This document shows positions 18,689 through 28,228 of a stretch of DNA of 64,000 nt, in pieces. Position 1 is the first letter of the stretch, and every line of letters begins with the position of its first letter. Both the position numbers and the translations under genes were made by a program. The stretch is from Pedobacter sp. HDW13. GTDB lineage: Bacteria > Bacteroidota > Bacteroidia > Sphingobacteriales > Sphingobacteriaceae. The DNA lies in contig NZ_CP049868.1 of the NCBI RefSeq assembly GCF_011303555.1, forward strand, positions 6,076,001 to 6,140,000, read 5' to 3'. A model generated the notes under the pieces. It was not told the origin of the DNA, ran no database searches, and worked only from the letters and a program-made list of their open reading frames with translations.

Positions 18689-19246
18689 TTAAGAGATCAG
18701 AAAGGCCAGAAACAGAATATACGAAAGGTTTTTTCTTAAGATTTTCATTGCAGCTGTAATCTGGTTTTTAACGGTTTGTACCGAAACATCCAGTTCGCTG
18801 GCAATTTCTTTAATTGTTTTATCTTCTTTTCGGCTCATGGCTATTACCAGTCGCATGCGATCTGGCAGCTGTGCCAATGCCTGCTCCACTTCCCTGTTGG
18901 CATCTTGCATCATCAGTTCAGAATCGGCAGCAGCGGTATGTTTCCCCTCCATTAAAAAGGCAAATTCGGTCTGATGTCCATCGCGCATGGCCACTGAGCG
19001 AAAATGGTTAATTACCCTGTATTTTACGGCGCCATGCAAGTATGCGCCCAGTTCGCCCTGAATTTCGATGGTTTTACGGTTTTGCCAAAGGGTGATAAAA
19101 ATCTCCTGAACAATATCCTGAGCTATGGCTTCATCGCCAATTCTTTTAAATGTCGCATCGAAAACCGATTCCCAATGGGCATGGTAAATCTGCTCCATGG
19201 CCCGGTGATCATCTTCTTTCAGCGATAAAAACAGTGTATTACTCAA
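18689..19246 (-). CDS. ECF RNA polymerase sigma factor (FecI-like)
   Basis: A 185-residue sigma-70 family protein with region 2 (YHAHWESVFDATFKRIGDEAIAQDIVQEIFITLWQNR) and region 4 (LPDRMRLVIAMSRKEDKTIKEIASELDVSVQTVKNQITAAM), and a hydrophobic tail (ILFLAFLIS). The best start is TTG at 19246; the next in-frame ATG (residue 17) would cut into region 2. A TAGTTTTG -7 box lies 19 bases upstream. It directs transcription of the SusC/SusD/phosphatase genes when released by FecR (inferred from gene order). Confidence 0.88.
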   Translation of the reverse strand: MSNTLFLSLKEDDHRAMEQIYHAHWESVFDATFKRIGDEAIAQDIVQEIFITLWQNRKTIEIQGELGAYLHGAVKYRVINHFRSVAMRDGHQTEFAFLMEGKHTAAADSELMMQDANREVEQALAQLPDRMRLVIAMSRKEDKTIKEIASELDVSVQTVKNQITAAMKILRKNLSYILFLAFLIS

Positions 19247-19265
19247 GGGTGCAGGATTTACCCAG

Positions 19266-19273
19266 CAAAACTA
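19266..19273 (-). promoter_or_regulatory. TAnnTTTG -7 box for the ECF sigma gene
   Basis: On the minus strand the sequence reads TAGTTTTG, a perfect Bacteroidota -7 match, 19 bases before the TTG start at 19246. It supports that start. Confidence 0.5.
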
Positions 19274-19338
19274 GCGCACCTATATTCACTTAATATTAAC
19301 AAATCTTAAACACTGAGGTTTTAGCTATTTAAAAGATC

Positions 19339-19440
19339 GTCACCCTGAATTTATTTCAGGGCCTTACAATAGATGTTGAAATAAATCTTAGCTCACGCTC
19401 GTTTCCAAACGAGCGTTGGATAACAAAGCGTTTTTAACGC
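19339..19440. repeat. REP-type hairpins in the 19.3 kb intergenic region
   Basis: GTCACCCTGAATTTATTTCAGGGCC at 19339 is a degenerate palindrome related to 298-322. CGCTCGTTT/AAACGAGCG (19396-19415) and GCGTTTTTAACGC (19428-19440) form two adjacent hairpins, the same double-hairpin layout as at 10625 and 50373. Confidence 0.6.
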
Positions 19441-19459
19441 AAAATGTGCTATCCTGCAC

Positions 19460-19640
19460 TTCCGTGGCAAAACCATAAACAAATAGCCACGGAGACTCAG
19501 AAAGCACGGAAAAACAGACTTTGTGTGCTTAATGCCTCTACTTCACTTACCGTCTTGCTGAATTTATTTCAGCATCTCTTTGATGTATTTCAGCATCTCT
19601 TTGACGATTCTCTTTTCCGTGCATCCGTGGCAAAACCATA
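19460..19640. repeat. CCGTG-type interspersed repeat with internal direct repeat
   Basis: TCCGTGGCAAAACCATA occurs near 19461 and again near 19625. ATTTCAGCATCTCTTTGA is repeated in tandem at about 19565-19602. The element follows the double hairpin at 19396 and, with it, accounts for most of the 465-base gap 19247-19711. No credible gene is present. Confidence 0.6.
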
Positions 19641-19673
19641 GACAAATAGCCAAAAACACTAAGGGCTATAAAC

Positions 19674-19706
19674 AACAAAGTCAGGCTTTAGAGGCCTGAC
19701 TTTGTT
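19674..19706 (-). terminator. intrinsic terminator of the SusCD/TlpA operon
   Basis: A perfect 13-bp stem (AACAAAGTCAGGC/GCCTGACTTTGTT) with a 7-base loop lies just downstream of the minus-strand TlpA-like gene (stop at 19712) and ends in T-rich sequence on that strand. Confidence 0.85.
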
Positions 19707-19711
19707 AAAAT

Positions 19712-21202
19712 TTAAGATTTGGCCTTGGCCATATCAATCATCATGCTCAGCTCATCAACAGCGGCTTCGTTACTCCCATCAAAACCGGTTAATTTAAACC
19801 TTACATTTCCGGCTGCATCAATTACAAATTTAGCTGGGATACCGTTTACCTTGTAACTGCTTACCACTTTATTTACCTTGGTTTCCGCATCTTTAACATC
19901 CATCAATACTTCGAACGAGTATTTCATACCTTTAATGTAATCACCAGCATCTTTAACCGGATCAGCTACTTTTTCCCAGGTATGGATAAAAAGGAATTTT
20001 ACGTTTTCATCATCTTTGTATTTATTTACCGCCATTTGCATTGCCGGGAAAGAAGCTTTACACGGACCGCACCAGGTAGCCCAGAAATCGAGGATTACAA
20101 TTTTACCTTTATAATCGGCTAAAGAAACTTGTTTACCATTTAAATCGGTCAGCGTGAAACCTGCAGCAGGTTCTTTTACCATATCTTTGGTTAATTGTTT
20201 GCTCAGGTTTTCTAAATAAGCCTTCCTGATGGCTGCAGCATACGCATCGAAACCACTTTCATTACCCTTTACTTTTACATAAAGCTTTTTAAAATCGGCA
20301 GCCATTTCTGGTGTGGCTTTACCTGCTTTAACTACTTCTTCCAGCTTATCGTATGCTTCCTGGTTTTTGTTCAATCCCATTAAAATTTGCGCATAGCGGT
20401 AGTTTAAGCTTGGGCTTAAGCTCGTCGATTTTTTATAGGCCATTTCCGAATATTTCAAAGCCTCAACATACTTTTTCCTTTCGAATAAAATATTGGCATA
20501 AGTACTGGTTAAGCCCGGATAACCCGAAGCCGAAAATTTAGCCCAGTTCTCATTTCCTTTTTTTCCATCTATGTAAGAAAATGCATTATCCATTCCTTTT
20601 TTGGCATAAATTTCGGCATTGGCCAAATCGCCATTTTTATAAAAAGCATTGGTGAGCCCTGAGTAGGCATTACCTTTCCAAAAATCAACTTCGAGCATGT
20701 TAGCATATTCGTTTGCTTTGGCTACATTTTTTTCAGCGGCAAACTTACTGGCTACATTAGCTCTAACATAATCGTAAGCCAGGCGGTCGTCTACCTGAGT
20801 ATTTTCATACATTGCTGGCGGAAACTTTTTAATCCAGGCTTTGTAAGCCGTTTCAGCTTCTGCAGCAGTTTTGAGCAGATAAAAATCTTTCGAGGCCGCA
20901 CTTCTGGCCTGCGTACCCAATGGGAAACGTGTAGCGATATCGCCATAAATCGCTTCTGATTTCTTGGTATCACCTATACGGTAGTAATAGTTTGCAGCTG
21001 TTAGCACTTCCTTTTCAGTTTTAGCACCCGATAAATCAGCTAATCTGGCTCTTAACACTTTTTTATCGGCCGAATCTTTAGATACGACAAGTTTGTTCAG
21101 ATATTGAACCAGTGTATCGGCAGGTTTGCTGTTTTGCGCCTGTGCTGCATTGATAGCAACTACCGATAACAGTACCGAGCAGGCGGTTTTTAATAATTTC
21201 AT
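19712..21202 (-). CDS. TlpA-like thioredoxin-fold protein with an N-terminal TPR-like region
   Basis: A 496-residue exported protein with a signal peptide MKLLKTACSVLLSVVAINAAQAQ. Residues about 30-330 are helical with TPR-like units (NYYYRIGDTKKSEAIYGDIA, AFYKNGDLANAEIYAKKGM, LNYRYAQILMGLNKNQEAYDKLEEV). Residues about 345-496 are a TlpA/thioredoxin domain: FTLTDLNGKQVSLADYKGK, the active site FWATWCGPC (CxxC at about 377-380) and a cis-Pro region NGIPAKFVID. It is probably a periplasmic or surface disulfide reductase. It lies 78 bases downstream of a SusD gene on the same strand; thioredoxin-like proteins often accompany such SusC/SusD modules in Pedobacter. The partner substrate is unknown. 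Confidence 0.85.
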   Translation of the reverse strand: MKLLKTACSVLLSVVAINAAQAQNSKPADTLVQYLNKLVVSKDSADKKVLRARLADLSGAKTEKEVLTAANYYYRIGDTKKSEAIYGDIATRFPLGTQARSAASKDFYLLKTAAEAETAYKAWIKKFPPAMYENTQVDDRLAYDYVRANVASKFAAEKNVAKANEYANMLEVDFWKGNAYSGLTNAFYKNGDLANAEIYAKKGMDNAFSYIDGKKGNENWAKFSASGYPGLTSTYANILFERKKYVEALKYSEMAYKKSTSLSPSLNYRYAQILMGLNKNQEAYDKLEEVVKAGKATPEMAADFKKLYVKVKGNESGFDAYAAAIRKAYLENLSKQLTKDMVKEPAAGFTLTDLNGKQVSLADYKGKIVILDFWATWCGPCKASFPAMQMAVNKYKDDENVKFLFIHTWEKVADPVKDAGDYIKGMKYSFEVLMDVKDAETKVNKVVSSYKVNGIPAKFVIDAAGNVRFKLTGFDGSNEAAVDELSMMIDMAKAKS

Positions 21203-21235
21203 ATGGCTTTATATTTTATCTTTTATGAAAACATC

Positions 21236-21267
21236 AGGCTACCTGAAATTGAAATTCCAGGTAGCCT
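21236..21267 (-). terminator. intercistronic hairpin between SusD and TlpA-like genes
   Basis: AGGCTACCTG (21236-21245) pairs perfectly with CAGGTAGCCT (21258-21267). On the minus strand it is followed by GATGTTTTC, only mildly T-rich. It is probably an mRNA-stabilising or attenuating hairpin that lowers TlpA expression relative to SusD. Confidence 0.6.
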
Positions 21268-21280
21268 AAATTTAAATTAG

Positions 21281-22669
21281 TTAGTTATAACCCGGGTTTT
21301 GGGTCAATTTGTTGTTGAGTAAAATCTGATCTGCTGAAATTGGCAATAACTGCGCGGTTGTTTTCCAGGTCGGTTTTAATGCACCTAAAACAGCATCAGC
21401 AGTTCCGGTACGCTTTAAGTCGAACCAACGGTTTCCGTATTCGCCAAAAAGTTCCAGTTTCCGTTCTTTGGCAATGGCAGTTAAAAGGGTGCTTTGCGTT
21501 GCAGCAGTAGTATTGCCCAAACCTGCACGGGTGCGAATTACATTGATATCATCCTGCGCACCGCTGATATTCGATTGCTGTGCCCTGGCTTCTGCCCTGA
21601 TCAGGTATTGTTCGCCCAAACGTAACAACACCGTGTACTCATTACCCAAAGTAGCCGCTGTGGCCGCTTGTACCTTATATTTGTTAATCCGGTAATATTT
21701 AACGGCATTAAAAGTGGTCGAATCAACCCAAGAGGTTTTACGGTTGTCGTTCAGCTCGAAATCTTTAGTAAAATTATTATACAACACATAAGCCGGTGGT
21801 GCTACGTTAGCAGCCGAACTCGTTGTACGGTAAGTACTAAATGCCGATGCACCAAACAAGGTTGATAACTGCAAAATGGTTTCGCTACTGGTATTGATAA
21901 AGGTATTCGACAAAGTAGCAATGTTGTAGGTACCCGAACCAATTACTTTGGTAGCTTCGGCCTCGGCATTTGCGTAATCTTTATTATACAGGTAAACTTT
22001 AGCAAGCAGTGCTGTTGCTGCCCATTTATTTACCCTAACCTTTAATGCTGTGCTACCTGCATAGGTGGTAGGCAACAGGTTTTGCGCATCTTTTAAATCG
22101 CTGAAAACCTGTGTATAAATCTCGGCAGCTGTAGCCCTTGGTTTAAAAGCATTATCCAGTTCGTTAACTTCTGAAGTAATGGGCACCCCACCGTAAAAGT
22201 TTACCAGGTTAAAGTACATTAAAGCCCTGAAAAATTTAGCTTCACCACTTAACTGGTTTTTCACTGGTGTAGTCATTCCGGTTGAGCGGCCGATACCATC
22301 CAAAATCAGGTTGCAATATCTGATGGTTTGATAAGAATAACCCCAAACATTACTTGTAGCCACATTATTAGTTGGTACCACCACATTTTGCGAAAACTGA
22401 ATTAAATCAGCATTTGAAGTAGTATTCTGCAACTCATCGGCCAGTAAACCGCCCAACCAGGTCGTATTGCGTAAATTATCTAAAGTTGAAAAATATGAGT
22501 ATAGTGATAAGGTGGCACTGGTTGCCGAATTATCAGTGGTAAAAGCATCTTCTTTAGCGATGAGGTTATTAGCCAAATCGGCTTCAACGAACTTTTTACA
22601 TGATGACAATGCCATTAAAACCAAGCCTAATGCCATTATTTTTTTGAAAAACATATTGTTAATTTTCAT
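21281..22669 (-). CDS. SusD/RagB-family outer-membrane lipoprotein
   Basis: A 462-residue lipoprotein with signal and lipobox ...LVLMALSSCKKF. It carries SusD helices (AKFFRALMYFNLVNFYGGVPI, AATALLAKVYLYNKDYANAEAEATKVI) and the RagB C-terminal region (YTVLLRLGEQYLIRAEARA, RKLELFGEYGNRWFDLKRTG, LTQNPGYN). It binds the ligand of the SusC at 22680-25973, 10 bases upstream. The FYGGVP motif is typical. No polysaccharide-degrading enzyme is present in the module, so the substrate cannot be guessed. Confidence 0.93.
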   Translation of the reverse strand: MKINNMFFKKIMALGLVLMALSSCKKFVEADLANNLIAKEDAFTTDNSATSATLSLYSYFSTLDNLRNTTWLGGLLADELQNTTSNADLIQFSQNVVVPTNNVATSNVWGYSYQTIRYCNLILDGIGRSTGMTTPVKNQLSGEAKFFRALMYFNLVNFYGGVPITSEVNELDNAFKPRATAAEIYTQVFSDLKDAQNLLPTTYAGSTALKVRVNKWAATALLAKVYLYNKDYANAEAEATKVIGSGTYNIATLSNTFINTSSETILQLSTLFGASAFSTYRTTSSAANVAPPAYVLYNNFTKDFELNDNRKTSWVDSTTFNAVKYYRINKYKVQAATAATLGNEYTVLLRLGEQYLIRAEARAQQSNISGAQDDINVIRTRAGLGNTTAATQSTLLTAIAKERKLELFGEYGNRWFDLKRTGTADAVLGALKPTWKTTAQLLPISADQILLNNKLTQNPGYN

Positions 22670-22679
22670 GATTCCTTGA

Positions 22680-25600
22680 TTAAAATGAACAGTTTAAACC
22701 GAATACAATAGTGCGCACCTGCGGGAAAGCAATGTACTGGCCTGTACCTAAACCAGGCCCTGTGCCAGGTAATGTAGTTTCAGGATCGTAAGTGTATTTC
22801 TGCTTGGCCCAGGTGTAAAGGTTTTGTCCCTGCACGTAAACACTCAGGTTAGACAATTTTAACTTGCTGGCCAAAGCTTTAGGAAACGTATAATTTAAGC
22901 TTACCGTTTTTAATTTTAAGTAAGAAGCATCGCCCCAGTTAATATCAGAAGAAGTTAGGTTTCCGTACGATGGATCGTTAACAGTAGTAGCCGCAGGGAA
23001 AAGTGCCACATCGCCTACAGCTCCCCAGCGATCTAACAAGGCGGTACTCATATTGGTATAGTTAAAACCAGCCGGATTCGAACTTAATGTCGAATTTAAT
23101 ACTCCATAGCGGTGGTTATACTGGAACATAAAATCGAGTGCAAAACCTTTATAGCTAAGGCTGTTGTTCATACCTGCAAAGTAAGGGTGACCATAATAGC
23201 CCACATACCTGTCGCCGGCAAAACTAATGCTGCCATCGCCGTTTAAATCCTGGTAAGTTGGCAAGCCTGTAGCTGGATTAACACCTGTGTATTTATAAAA
23301 TTTTCTGATATCAGTTGGTTGTCCGATAATGTAAGAGCTGGCATAAAAGGTATTTTCCAGATTATCAAAAGCCAGTAATTTATTCCGGCTGATGGTTAAA
23401 TTCAGGTTGGTATTCCACTTGAAATCACCCGCAATTACGTTAATCGTGTTCAGCTCAAATTCAAAACCTTTAGTTTGTACCGTAGCGTCTAAATTAGCGG
23501 TATAACCTGTTGAACCTGTTTGCGAAGGAATGGTAATGAAATTTAACAGGTTAGAAACGCGGTTGCGGTAATAATCTGCCTTTAACAAAATCCTGTCGTT
23601 TAAGAAACCCAATTCTACCGCGATGTCCAGTTTCTTGTTGGTTTCCCACTTTAAATCGGGGTTTTGAATATTACCGGGAACATAAGTACTTACGCCATCG
23701 TAAACATTGCTTGAACCAGTTGACGTATAAAGTGATAGGTATCCATAATTCGGAATCTGATCGTTACCTGTAATACCATAACTGGCCCTTAATTTACCAA
23801 AGCTTAAAAAACCAAGATCTTTCATAAAATCTTCCTGGGTAAAAATCCACGAAGCCCCTACTGCACCAAAGTTCCCGAATTTATTGTTACCACCAAAACG
23901 CGAAGAACCATCTCTTCTGTACGTACCATCTACAATGTATTTACCTTGCCAGTTGTAGTTTAAACGGCCAAATACTGCGGTGTAGCTATATATTGCATCT
24001 GCACTGTAAGAGGTAACTACCGACGAAGCACTGGCCAAAGAGTTGATCAGTTTTTCGTTGTTGAATCCTGTACCGGTTAAAAAGATTCCGGTTGCTTTAG
24101 TTTGCTGAAAAGTGGTACCAATTAAAGCTTCCAGATTACCTTCGCCAATTTTAGTGGTGTACACCGCTTGTGGCTCGATAATGTAATTGTTGTTGTCGTT
24201 ATCGGTGTATCTTAAAGAGCTTACTTGAGCCGTTGCCGGGTTTTGCGAGCTGGCAGGATTAATTTGTTGCTGTTTTAAACGGGTTGAAGTATAACCCAAA
24301 TTGGCTTTAACCACCAAACCATCAATGATGCGATACGACAGGTTTACGTTGCTAAACAAATTGGTGGTTTGTGCATTGGTTGTTTTAGGGTTGTACGAAA
24401 GCGGGCTGGTGTTGGTCCAGTTTACACTGCCATTGGCGTTGTACAAAGGATAGTTAGGTGCCAGGTTGTAAATGGTACTCAAATCGGTAGATGGCAAAAG
24501 ATTTTTCATATAGGTATAGTTTACCGAACCATCTATATTAAAACGGCCATCGCTGCTTTTATGTCCAGCATTTAACCTGCTCGAAAAAGTAGTTGCGCCA
24601 AAATCGCCTTCAAAAACGGTGCTTTGCTTGCGGTAAGTTGAAGAAAACAAGAAAGAATTCTGTGCATTTCCGCCTGAAACTGATCCTGTTGCATTAGTAG
24701 TATGGCCTGTATGACCAATAAAATACTTTTGCCAGTCAGTATAGGCATTTTGATCCCAAACAGTTAAATCCAATGCATTGGCAGCTGTTGGGGTAACACC
24801 CGAGCGCGCAAAGGCAGCCCTGCGGGTTGCCAGATATTCCTGCGTATTCATCATCGGAATGTAGTTGGCCACATTGCTTACGCCCGAATTTACATTAAAG
24901 TTAAAGGCTGTTTTACCTTTACTACCTTTTTTAGTGGTAATCAATACCACGCCATTCGATCCGCGCGAACCATAAATAGCTGTTGCATCGGCATCTTTCA
25001 AGATATCGATCCGCTCAATATCTTCAGGTGCAATGATACTAAACGGACTCACACCACCGTTTGCAGCGCTTACTCCGTTTGCATTCAGGTTATCGGTGGC
25101 CGGTTGTGCCCCGTTAAATAAAGTAAAAGGAACCCCATCAATAATGTACAATGGAATATACCCTGCACCTGATACGCCACTGTAAGCACCACGAATGTTC
25201 ATCCTCGCGCCTGCACCTGGCAAACCATTGTCTTGCGTAACCTGCACGCCTGCAATGCGCCCTTGCAAAGCCAACAGTGGGTTTTCTACAGTTTGTTTAC
25301 CAATTTCCTCAGCGGTAATCGAACTTACAGCACCTGTATTATTGCGTTTGGTGGTGCTCCCATAGCCAATTATCTGCACCTGATCTAATGAAGAGGCAGC
25401 CGGACTCAATTTAATATCCAGTAAACTGGCTACGCCACTCTGCAATAAGCCTCGTGATATTTTCAGTTCTTTGGTTTCGTAACCGATGTAAGAAATAACC
25501 AGCACATCATTTTCTTCCAGGTCAAGCACAAATGATCCGGTTGATCCGCTTACGGCATATTTTTTACTGCCCTTAACAGTAATGGTTGCACCAACAAGCG

Positions 25601-25973
25601 GACTATTATTTTCATCTACAATTCTGCCATTAAAGCGCGAGGAAGTAAAAACCGAAGCAATTTTATCGATAAATGAGCGCTCCTGCTTCTTAATCAGTAC
25701 GGTGTTCTGCTCAATGTTATAGGTTAACTGCTGGTCTTTTAACAGGTATTCAATTACGTCTTTAAGCGGTGTATTTTTAAAGTTTACGCTCACCTTCGCT
25801 GCGTCGTTCAGCGTACTGGTGGCATACAATACTCTATAGTTGGTTTGCTTTTCTATTTCTTTAAAAACCTGATCTACGGTTATGTTTTTAGCCGCATAGG
25901 TAAGTTTTTGCGAGAAACTACTGGCACTAACATGCATGAGTAAGGTCGTCATGATGATGATGGTGAGTTTCAT
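22680..25973 (-). CDS. SusC/RagA-family TonB-dependent receptor with STN domain
   Basis: An outer-membrane transporter of about 1097 residues. I place the start at the ATG ending at 25973 because it gives a clean signal peptide (MKLTIIIMTTLLMHVSASSFSQ); an in-frame ATG exists 66 bases upstream (26039). Domains: STN (VDQVFKEIEKQTNYRVLY), carboxypeptidase-regulatory domain (FNGRIVDENNSPLVGATITVKG), a plug with the variant signature IIGYGSTTKRNNTGAVS and IYGSRGSNGVVLITTKKG, then the barrel ending VFGLNCSF. It works with the SusD at 21281-22669 and signals through its STN domain to the FecR at 26259-27413. The ligand is unknown. Confidence 0.93.
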   Translation of the reverse strand: MKLTIIIMTTLLMHVSASSFSQKLTYAAKNITVDQVFKEIEKQTNYRVLYATSTLNDAAKVSVNFKNTPLKDVIEYLLKDQQLTYNIEQNTVLIKKQERSFIDKIASVFTSSRFNGRIVDENNSPLVGATITVKGSKKYAVSGSTGSFVLDLEENDVLVISYIGYETKELKISRGLLQSGVASLLDIKLSPAASSLDQVQIIGYGSTTKRNNTGAVSSITAEEIGKQTVENPLLALQGRIAGVQVTQDNGLPGAGARMNIRGAYSGVSGAGYIPLYIIDGVPFTLFNGAQPATDNLNANGVSAANGGVSPFSIIAPEDIERIDILKDADATAIYGSRGSNGVVLITTKKGSKGKTAFNFNVNSGVSNVANYIPMMNTQEYLATRRAAFARSGVTPTAANALDLTVWDQNAYTDWQKYFIGHTGHTTNATGSVSGGNAQNSFLFSSTYRKQSTVFEGDFGATTFSSRLNAGHKSSDGRFNIDGSVNYTYMKNLLPSTDLSTIYNLAPNYPLYNANGSVNWTNTSPLSYNPKTTNAQTTNLFSNVNLSYRIIDGLVVKANLGYTSTRLKQQQINPASSQNPATAQVSSLRYTDNDNNNYIIEPQAVYTTKIGEGNLEALIGTTFQQTKATGIFLTGTGFNNEKLINSLASASSVVTSYSADAIYSYTAVFGRLNYNWQGKYIVDGTYRRDGSSRFGGNNKFGNFGAVGASWIFTQEDFMKDLGFLSFGKLRASYGITGNDQIPNYGYLSLYTSTGSSNVYDGVSTYVPGNIQNPDLKWETNKKLDIAVELGFLNDRILLKADYYRNRVSNLLNFITIPSQTGSTGYTANLDATVQTKGFEFELNTINVIAGDFKWNTNLNLTISRNKLLAFDNLENTFYASSYIIGQPTDIRKFYKYTGVNPATGLPTYQDLNGDGSISFAGDRYVGYYGHPYFAGMNNSLSYKGFALDFMFQYNHRYGVLNSTLSSNPAGFNYTNMSTALLDRWGAVGDVALFPAATTVNDPSYGNLTSSDINWGDASYLKLKTVSLNYTFPKALASKLKLSNLSVYVQGQNLYTWAKQKYTYDPETTLPGTGPGLGTGQYIAFPQVRTIVFGLNCSF

Positions 25974-26258
25974 AATAAACAGGATTTTTTTAGGAAGGCA
26001 CGCCAGATGCCTTCCTTGATAAAAAGGATAAATATTCATACTTTCGTTTGTTTGGGTTAATGCGTAAATGGACCTCAGAATTCGTTTTTAAAGGATTAAC
26101 TCAGATATAGCCATGGTTGTGCTTCCAACACTTCCATGGTTTTTCTTCTAAACCTATTGTGTTATTAACGCTGCTCCGGTAGTGGTTTCTTCATTTTTTT
26201 CTGGTTTTAGTTGATTTATTTTTATTAATAAACAGTGTGGTTAAGGCTGTTAATGGTA

Positions 26259-27413
26259 TTACTTTACGGTTACCACCTTACCGTTTATATAAAATTTAAT
26301 ACTTCCTGTTTCTTCGAGCATTTTAAGCACTTCAGAAATGTTATCGAAACGCGATACCGACCCCGAAAAAGAAGGCATTTGCTCAGAACTGATATTCATT
26401 ACAAACTGAACACCATACCACCTTGATAGTTTCTGTATGATGCTTGGTAAACGCTCGTTCTTAAACCGAAACTCACCGTTTTTCCAATCGATGGCCAATG
26501 CCGGATCTACCGCATTTACCTCAATCTTGTTGGCATATAACATTGACTGCTCGCCAGGGGCAATTATTTTTTCGTCACCTGCTCCCCTTACTTTTACCGA
26601 GCCTTCTAAAAGTGTTGTTTTAGTACCCAGGCTTGCATCGTAACTGTTAATATTGAAGTGCGTACCCAAAACTTCTACCTCTTGCTTACTGCTTTTAACA
26701 ATAAAAGGGTGTTTTTTATCTTTGCTTACTTCAAAATAAGCTTCTCCATCAAGTTCTACCTGCCTGTTTTTCCCGTTAAAATGGCTTGGAAAACTGAATT
26801 TCGTTTCTGCATTCAGCCATACCAATGTACCGTCGGGCAGGTTTACCTGATATTGTCCGCCTGCCGGGGTTGTTATACTGTTGTTTTTACCTTCATCATT
26901 TGCACCGCCATTATTGATAACCGAAAAAACCAGCAGGCCGTTTGCAGCCTTTTTAACACTAAGGCCATTTGTAGTAGCCAGTTCGCCAGTTTTACTGTCG
27001 GTTAAATCTATCTTGCGGCCATCAGCAAGTGTTAAAACAGCTCGGTTACCACCAGGTGCTACATCATTGGCGTAGCGTTCCGAGCGGTCTTCACTCCTGT
27101 TCTTTACAGCAAACAAGCCACCTATTACACACAGGGCCAAAACTGCTGCCGAAGCGGCAACAATCCAAAGACGCCGGGTAATTGTTTTAGGCCTTAATCG
27201 CAAATTTTCACTAAGTTCTTGCTCCTTTAACCGTTCGGCATCAATCCGTGCTTTCAGCTTTTTACCAAAAGCTGCTTTTTGCGCGTCATTAGCAGACCAG
27301 TTATTTTCTAATAGTTGCTGCTCCACAAAAGAATCAACCAAATGGGTTTCTTTAGCCGAAGCAGTTCCATCTAAATAATGCTGTATTAATTGTTTTGCCT
27401 GTTCGGTTTTCAT
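26259..27413 (-). CDS. FecR-family anti-sigma factor
   Basis: A 384-residue protein: N-terminal cytoplasmic region, transmembrane helix at about 79-100 (LWIVAASAAVLALCVIGGLFAV), then a longer FecR periplasmic domain (GNRAVLTLADGRKIDL, PAGGQYQVNLPDGTLVWLNAET, GEAYFEVSKDKKHPF, VLGTHFNINSYD) and a DUF4974 domain (LSRWYGVQFVMN ... KMLEETGSIKF). It pairs with the sigma factor at 27514-28107 and the SusC downstream. The 219-base gap to the SusC gene holds CCATGG inverted repeats (26111-26139) and presumably the SusC promoter. Confidence 0.92.
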   Translation of the reverse strand: MKTEQAKQLIQHYLDGTASAKETHLVDSFVEQQLLENNWSANDAQKAAFGKKLKARIDAERLKEQELSENLRLRPKTITRRLWIVAASAAVLALCVIGGLFAVKNRSEDRSERYANDVAPGGNRAVLTLADGRKIDLTDSKTGELATTNGLSVKKAANGLLVFSVINNGGANDEGKNNSITTPAGGQYQVNLPDGTLVWLNAETKFSFPSHFNGKNRQVELDGEAYFEVSKDKKHPFIVKSSKQEVEVLGTHFNINSYDASLGTKTTLLEGSVKVRGAGDEKIIAPGEQSMLYANKIEVNAVDPALAIDWKNGEFRFKNERLPSIIQKLSRWYGVQFVMNISSEQMPSFSGSVSRFDNISEVLKMLEETGSIKFYINGKVVTVK

Positions 27414-27513
27414 AGGGTTTTGAAGCGCATTGAGCGTGCCTTACAAATGTATATTCCGAAAAAACCGTTTTGGTGGTAGATTTATTTTTAAAAAAATAAA
27501 AAAAGGCCTTTTA

Positions 27514-28107
27514 TCACTTTAAAAGATGTAAAAATATAGCCATCATGGTGGCCGAAAGTTTCCCGTTTAACGAGTCCGCGATTATTTTAAGCGCATTGCT
27601 TACTTGTTTTTTAACAGTTCCTTCAGCAATATTGAGTTTTTCTGCTATTTCGCGGTACGACAGTTGCTCATCGCGACTTAGAAGATAAACCTCCCGCATT
27701 TTTTTTGGCAATTTGGCAATCCCCAAATCAATATTCTCCTGTAATTCTTTTAACGAAATACTTTCTTCAATATTCAGGCTGTTATCTACAGCTTGTTCGG
27801 TTATTTTATCTAAAAAATTATCGGTGTGGATATTTCTTTCGATATACCTTAAACATAAATTGCGAGTACTGCGGATGAGATAAGCGCCTAAAGTACTTTT
27901 AATCACCAAGGTAATCCTTCTGTTCCAGATCGATACAAAAATTTCCTGTACAATATCGGCTGCCTCCTCCTCAGATTTGGTTAGCCGCACGGCATATGAT
28001 GCCATTTTTTCCCAGTAGCGGTTGTAAATTTCGGTAAATGCCTGTTCCTCTTCCTGGTTAATCAGCAAGATCAGTTCGTGATCTGGTACATGGCTTAGGG
28101 ATGGCAT
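27514..28107 (-). CDS. ECF RNA polymerase sigma factor (FecI-like)
   Basis: A 197-residue sigma-70 family protein: region 2 (AFTEIYNRYWEKMASYAVRLTKSEEEAADIVQEIFVSIWNRR) and region 4 (LPKKMREVYLLSRDEQLSYREIAEKLNIAEGTVKKQVSNALKII), ending in a hydrophobic tail (MMAIFLHLLK). It starts the minus-strand module sigma/FecR/SusC/SusD/TlpA-like and is divergent from the response regulator at 28267. Upstream on its strand TATATTCG is a one-mismatch -7 box. Confidence 0.9.
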   Translation of the reverse strand: MPSLSHVPDHELILLINQEEEQAFTEIYNRYWEKMASYAVRLTKSEEEAADIVQEIFVSIWNRRITLVIKSTLGAYLIRSTRNLCLRYIERNIHTDNFLDKITEQAVDNSLNIEESISLKELQENIDLGIAKLPKKMREVYLLSRDEQLSYREIAEKLNIAEGTVKKQVSNALKIIADSLNGKLSATMMAIFLHLLK

Positions 28108-28228
28108 AGTTTATAAAAACGAATATAGAAGAAAATATAAAATAATGGAGTGTAAATTGATGCAATAACGTAGTAAGAACGATTAATACCAACTTAACCT
28201 GTGCTGCTAAATGTACCGCAAACTATTT

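Noticed and set aside
19444..19641. 65-residue plus-strand frame
   Set aside because: It consists of the CCGTG repeat and a tandem 18-base repeat; the protein would be a repeat artefact.
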